A stretch of DNA of 64,000 nucleotides, taken from the NCBI GenBank assembly GCA_036504095.1, contig DASXVS010000071.1:186001-250000 (forward strand), given 5' to 3'. The stretch is from Armatimonadota bacterium (lineage in GTDB: Bacteria > Armatimonadota > DTGP01 > JAKQQT01). Positions 61,837 through 64,000 of the stretch are shown piece after piece. Each line of letters begins with the position of its first letter. Positions within the stretch are counted from its first letter, which is position 1. The translations under genes were made by a program, and so were the position numbers. The notes beneath the pieces were generated by a model, which was not told the origin of the DNA, ran no database searches, and saw nothing but the letters and a program-made list of their open reading frames with translations.

Positions 61837-63374
61837 TGGATCTTCGGCAGAACCCGCTCCGCTCCGAATCGGCCGTCCGGAAGCGGGCGCAGCCCTGCGC
61901 GCTGGTGGCGTTCGGCGCCACCGGCGATCTGATGAAGCGCAAACTGATGCCGGCGATCTACTCTCTGGCGGCCGAAGGAATGCTGCCGGCAGGGTTCTCG
62001 CTAATTGGAGTCTCGCGGTCGGAATGGTCCGACGATGATTTCCGCAACGCGATGCGGGAGGCCGCGGACCGTGATTCCCGCCGCCGGCCGGTCGATGACA
62101 CGGTCTGGCGCAGCCTCGCCGAGGGGATGCGTTATCTGTCCGCCGATTTCACTGACGTTTCTTCCGAGGAGCGGCTGAGGCCGCTGCTGGAGCAGTCGGA
62201 TGCGGTTCGACATACGGAGGGAAACCGCCTCTTCTATCTTGCAGTGCCCCCCAAAGCGTTTCGCCCCATTGTTGAAAACCTCCAGAAGGAGGACCTGGTG
62301 AACGCCGACGACGGCGATGCGCACTGGTCGCGCGTGGTCATCGAGAAACCTTTCGGCCGGGACCTGGATTCCGCGATCGCCCTCAATGCCGAGATCAGCC
62401 GGCTTCTCGGTGAGCGCCAGATATACCGGATCGATCACTATCTCGGCAAGGAGACCGTTCAGAACATCCTGGTTCTTCGCTTCGGCAACAGGCTGTTCGA
62501 GCCGTTGTGGAACCAGCGCTATGTCGACCGCGTTGAGATTACCATCGCGGAGACCCTCGGCATGGAAGGCCGCGGCGCTTTCTACGACGAAACAGGCATC
62601 CTGCGGGATATCATCACCAACCATGGATTGCAGTTGCTCGCGATGATCGCCATGGAGCCCCCTATTTCGCTCGGGGCGGACGCTATCCGGGACGAGAAAC
62701 TGAAGCTGCTCCGTTCGATCCGACTGATCTCGAGCGATCAGGTTGATCGCTACGCGGTGCGGGGCCAGTACGGTTCAGGGTTTATCGGCGCCGCCGCCGT
62801 GCCCGGTTACGCTGACGAACCGGGGGTAACGGCCCCATCCAGCACGGACGTCTACGCGGCGCTGGAGCTCTATGTGGACAATTGGCGATGGGCGGGGGTG
62901 CCGTTCTTCATCCGGGCCGGCAAGCGGCTGCCGAAACGCGTAACGGAGATCGCGATCCATTTCAAGGGGGTGCCGCTGAACCTGTTCGAAGGCACGCCGG
63001 CGCCGCCCAGCCCGAACGTGCTGAGCCTTCGCATCCAGCCGAACGAGGGCGTCACGATGCTCGTCGATGCGAAATTGCCGGGAGCGGTGATGCAGATGCA
63101 GCCGGTGCGGATGGATTTTGATTACTCGTCGGCATTCGGAGCCGATCCGCCCGACGCCTATGAACGGCTGCTGCATGACGTGATGGTTGGAGATCAGACT
63201 CTGTTCACTCGCGGGGACGAGGTCGAGGCGGAATGGCGCGTGGTGACCCCAATCCTTCAGAAGTGGGCGAGTTCACCCGCGTCCGGCTTTCCGAACTACG
63301 AAGCAGGGTCCTGGGGACCGGCGGATGCGGACGCCCTGCCGGCCCACGTCGGCGCTCACTGGAGGAGGCTCTAA
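61836..63374 (+). CDS. zwf: Glucose-6-phosphate dehydrogenase
   Basis: 512 aa. LVAFGATGDLMKRKLMPAIY (NADP site), VVIEKPFGRDLDSA, RIDHYLGKETVQNILVLRF (active-site His) and PFFIRAGKRLPKR. Start: ATG 61836 with GGGGAGGAG upstream; a GTG three bases before is the alternative. First enzyme of the oxidative pentose phosphate pathway, with gnd and the OpcA-like gene in one operon. Confidence 0.97.
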   Translation: MDLRQNPLRSESAVRKRAQPCALVAFGATGDLMKRKLMPAIYSLAAEGMLPAGFSLIGVSRSEWSDDDFRNAMREAADRDSRRRPVDDTVWRSLAEGMRYLSADFTDVSSEERLRPLLEQSDAVRHTEGNRLFYLAVPPKAFRPIVENLQKEDLVNADDGDAHWSRVVIEKPFGRDLDSAIALNAEISRLLGERQIYRIDHYLGKETVQNILVLRFGNRLFEPLWNQRYVDRVEITIAETLGMEGRGAFYDETGILRDIITNHGLQLLAMIAMEPPISLGADAIRDEKLKLLRSIRLISSDQVDRYAVRGQYGSGFIGAAAVPGYADEPGVTAPSSTDVYAALELYVDNWRWAGVPFFIRAGKRLPKRVTEIAIHFKGVPLNLFEGTPAPPSPNVLSLRIQPNEGVTMLVDAKLPGAVMQMQPVRMDFDYSSAFGADPPDAYERLLHDVMVGDQTLFTRGDEVEAEWRVVTPILQKWASSPASGFPNYEAGSWGPADADALPAHVGAHWRRL

Positions 63375-63377
63375 CCG

Positions 63378-64000
63378 ATGGAGCAATCGGGAGCATCCGC
63401 CGTTCAGCGCGCCGCGCCTCTGGACCCGCTGCGGATTCAGCAGATTCTGGACGACCTTTGGCGCGAGTACCGCGCCCAGCAAGCGGGCGTGCCGGTTGCG
63501 CGAGCCCGCCTGGCCAACCTCATCTCGTTCTGCCGCACCCGCGAGGAAAGCGACGAAGCGTCCCGGGTCGTCACGCGCCTGAATGCCGTTCGGCCGGTTC
63601 GGAGCATCGTTGTCGTTGCCGACGAGGCCGGCGGGGCCGCGGATGCCGAGGCGTCTCTTCGCTGCGGCCTCACCGGTGTGAACCACGTGTGCTTTGAAGA
63701 AATCGTGATACACGCGCCCGGTGATCTTGCCCGCACCATCCCTTCGCTTGTCGAGCCCCTGACGGTGACCGATCTGCCGGTGTACCTCTGGTTTGTCGGC
63801 GACCCGCCGCTGTCGGACCCGGGGATCGAGCGTCTACTGGGGCTCGCGGACCGCGTTGTGACCGATAGCCACACCTTCACGGACCCGTTGCGGAGATTTC
63901 ACGCGCTGGCCGACCTCGTGCGCCGGCACACAGGCAGTTGTGTTTTCACCGAGATGACCTGGACGCGCATGGGTACCTGGCGTGAAGCGGTGGGTAAGCT
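63378..64000 (+). CDS. opcA: Glucose-6-phosphate dehydrogenase assembly protein OpcA (3' end outside window)
   Basis: 207 residues seen before the window ends. MEQSGASAVQRAAPLDP, LANLISFCRTREESDEASRV, then DLPVYLWFVGDPPL, a pattern of OpcA, the Zwf-assembly protein known from cyanobacteria and actinobacteria. GGAGGAGG lies 9 nt before the ATG. Gene order gnd-zwf-opcA supports the call. The C-terminal half is outside the window. Confidence 0.88.
   Translation, partial: MEQSGASAVQRAAPLDPLRIQQILDDLWREYRAQQAGVPVARARLANLISFCRTREESDEASRVVTRLNAVRPVRSIVVVADEAGGAADAEASLRCGLTGVNHVCFEEIVIHAPGDLARTIPSLVEPLTVTDLPVYLWFVGDPPLSDPGIERLLGLADRVVTDSHTFTDPLRRFHALADLVRRHTGSCVFTEMTWTRMGTWREAVGK

Overview
GC-rich bacterial chromosome segment with no phage, insertion sequence, CRISPR array or rRNA. 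Several features together point to the phylum Armatimonadota (inference). They are a diderm envelope (LptA/B/C/F homologues and KdsC), prepilins with the [10 protein letters not shown]...FPVFAKAR signature, a proteasome with a UBact-type (Gram-negative Pup-like) modifier, a DUF3084 protein, and many secreted proteins with dockerin-like modules.

Layout. 1-2.3 kb: t6A tRNA modification genes tsaC-rimI-tsaD. 2.3-3.0 kb: an orphan OmpR-like regulator with a degenerate receiver. 3.3-6.6 kb: a secreted metallopeptidase and a small secreted partner. 6.9-10.5 kb: a zinc-ribbon miniprotein with its own terminator, then a division-type cluster (YggS, SepF, YggT, a CPBP protease, YggU). 10.6-19.9 kb: a RuvX/YqgF-like protein, PgeF, DUF3084, LPS transport (LptF, LptB, LptA, LptC), a membrane glycosyltransferase, a phosphoesterase and KdsC. 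20-31.4 kb: a methyltransferase, a large GHL10+CBM9 protein, a sulfatase, Maf, and an ABC-FtsX-AttH operon. 31.5-34.8 kb: small proteins, a dockerin-bearing secreted protein, a DinB-like protein and a DEAD-box helicase. 35-45.4 kb: the UBact-proteasome locus. 45.6-60.7 kb: two prepilins, secreted repeat proteins, a Spy-like protein, KorAB and enolase. 60.9-64 kb: the oxidative pentose-phosphate operon gnd-zwf-opcA, cut by the window end.

The main functional unit is the protein-tagging and degradation locus. On the minus strand it reads arc, nitrilase, dop, ubact, prcB, prcA, terminator, fabI, ybjQ-like, pafA, a lipoprotein, and an acidic 70-residue repeat protein. UBact (61 aa) already ends in Glu, so it should be ligatable by PafA without prior deamidation. 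The ARC ATPase ends without the usual proteasome-docking tail. A recent 97-98% identical copy of the pafA 3' end lies just beyond the locus.

Two patterns run through the window. First, many intergenic gaps carry degenerate tandem heptanucleotide repeats, often as two inverted arms around a short loop; two copies have become part of protein-coding sequence. Second, five secreted proteins share a dockerin-like module, canonical or degenerate, at either the N or the C terminus. A pair of NrdR-box-like sites with 31-bp spacing sits in a 576-bp gap with no ribonucleotide reductase gene nearby. All calls come from reading the sequence; no database search was run.
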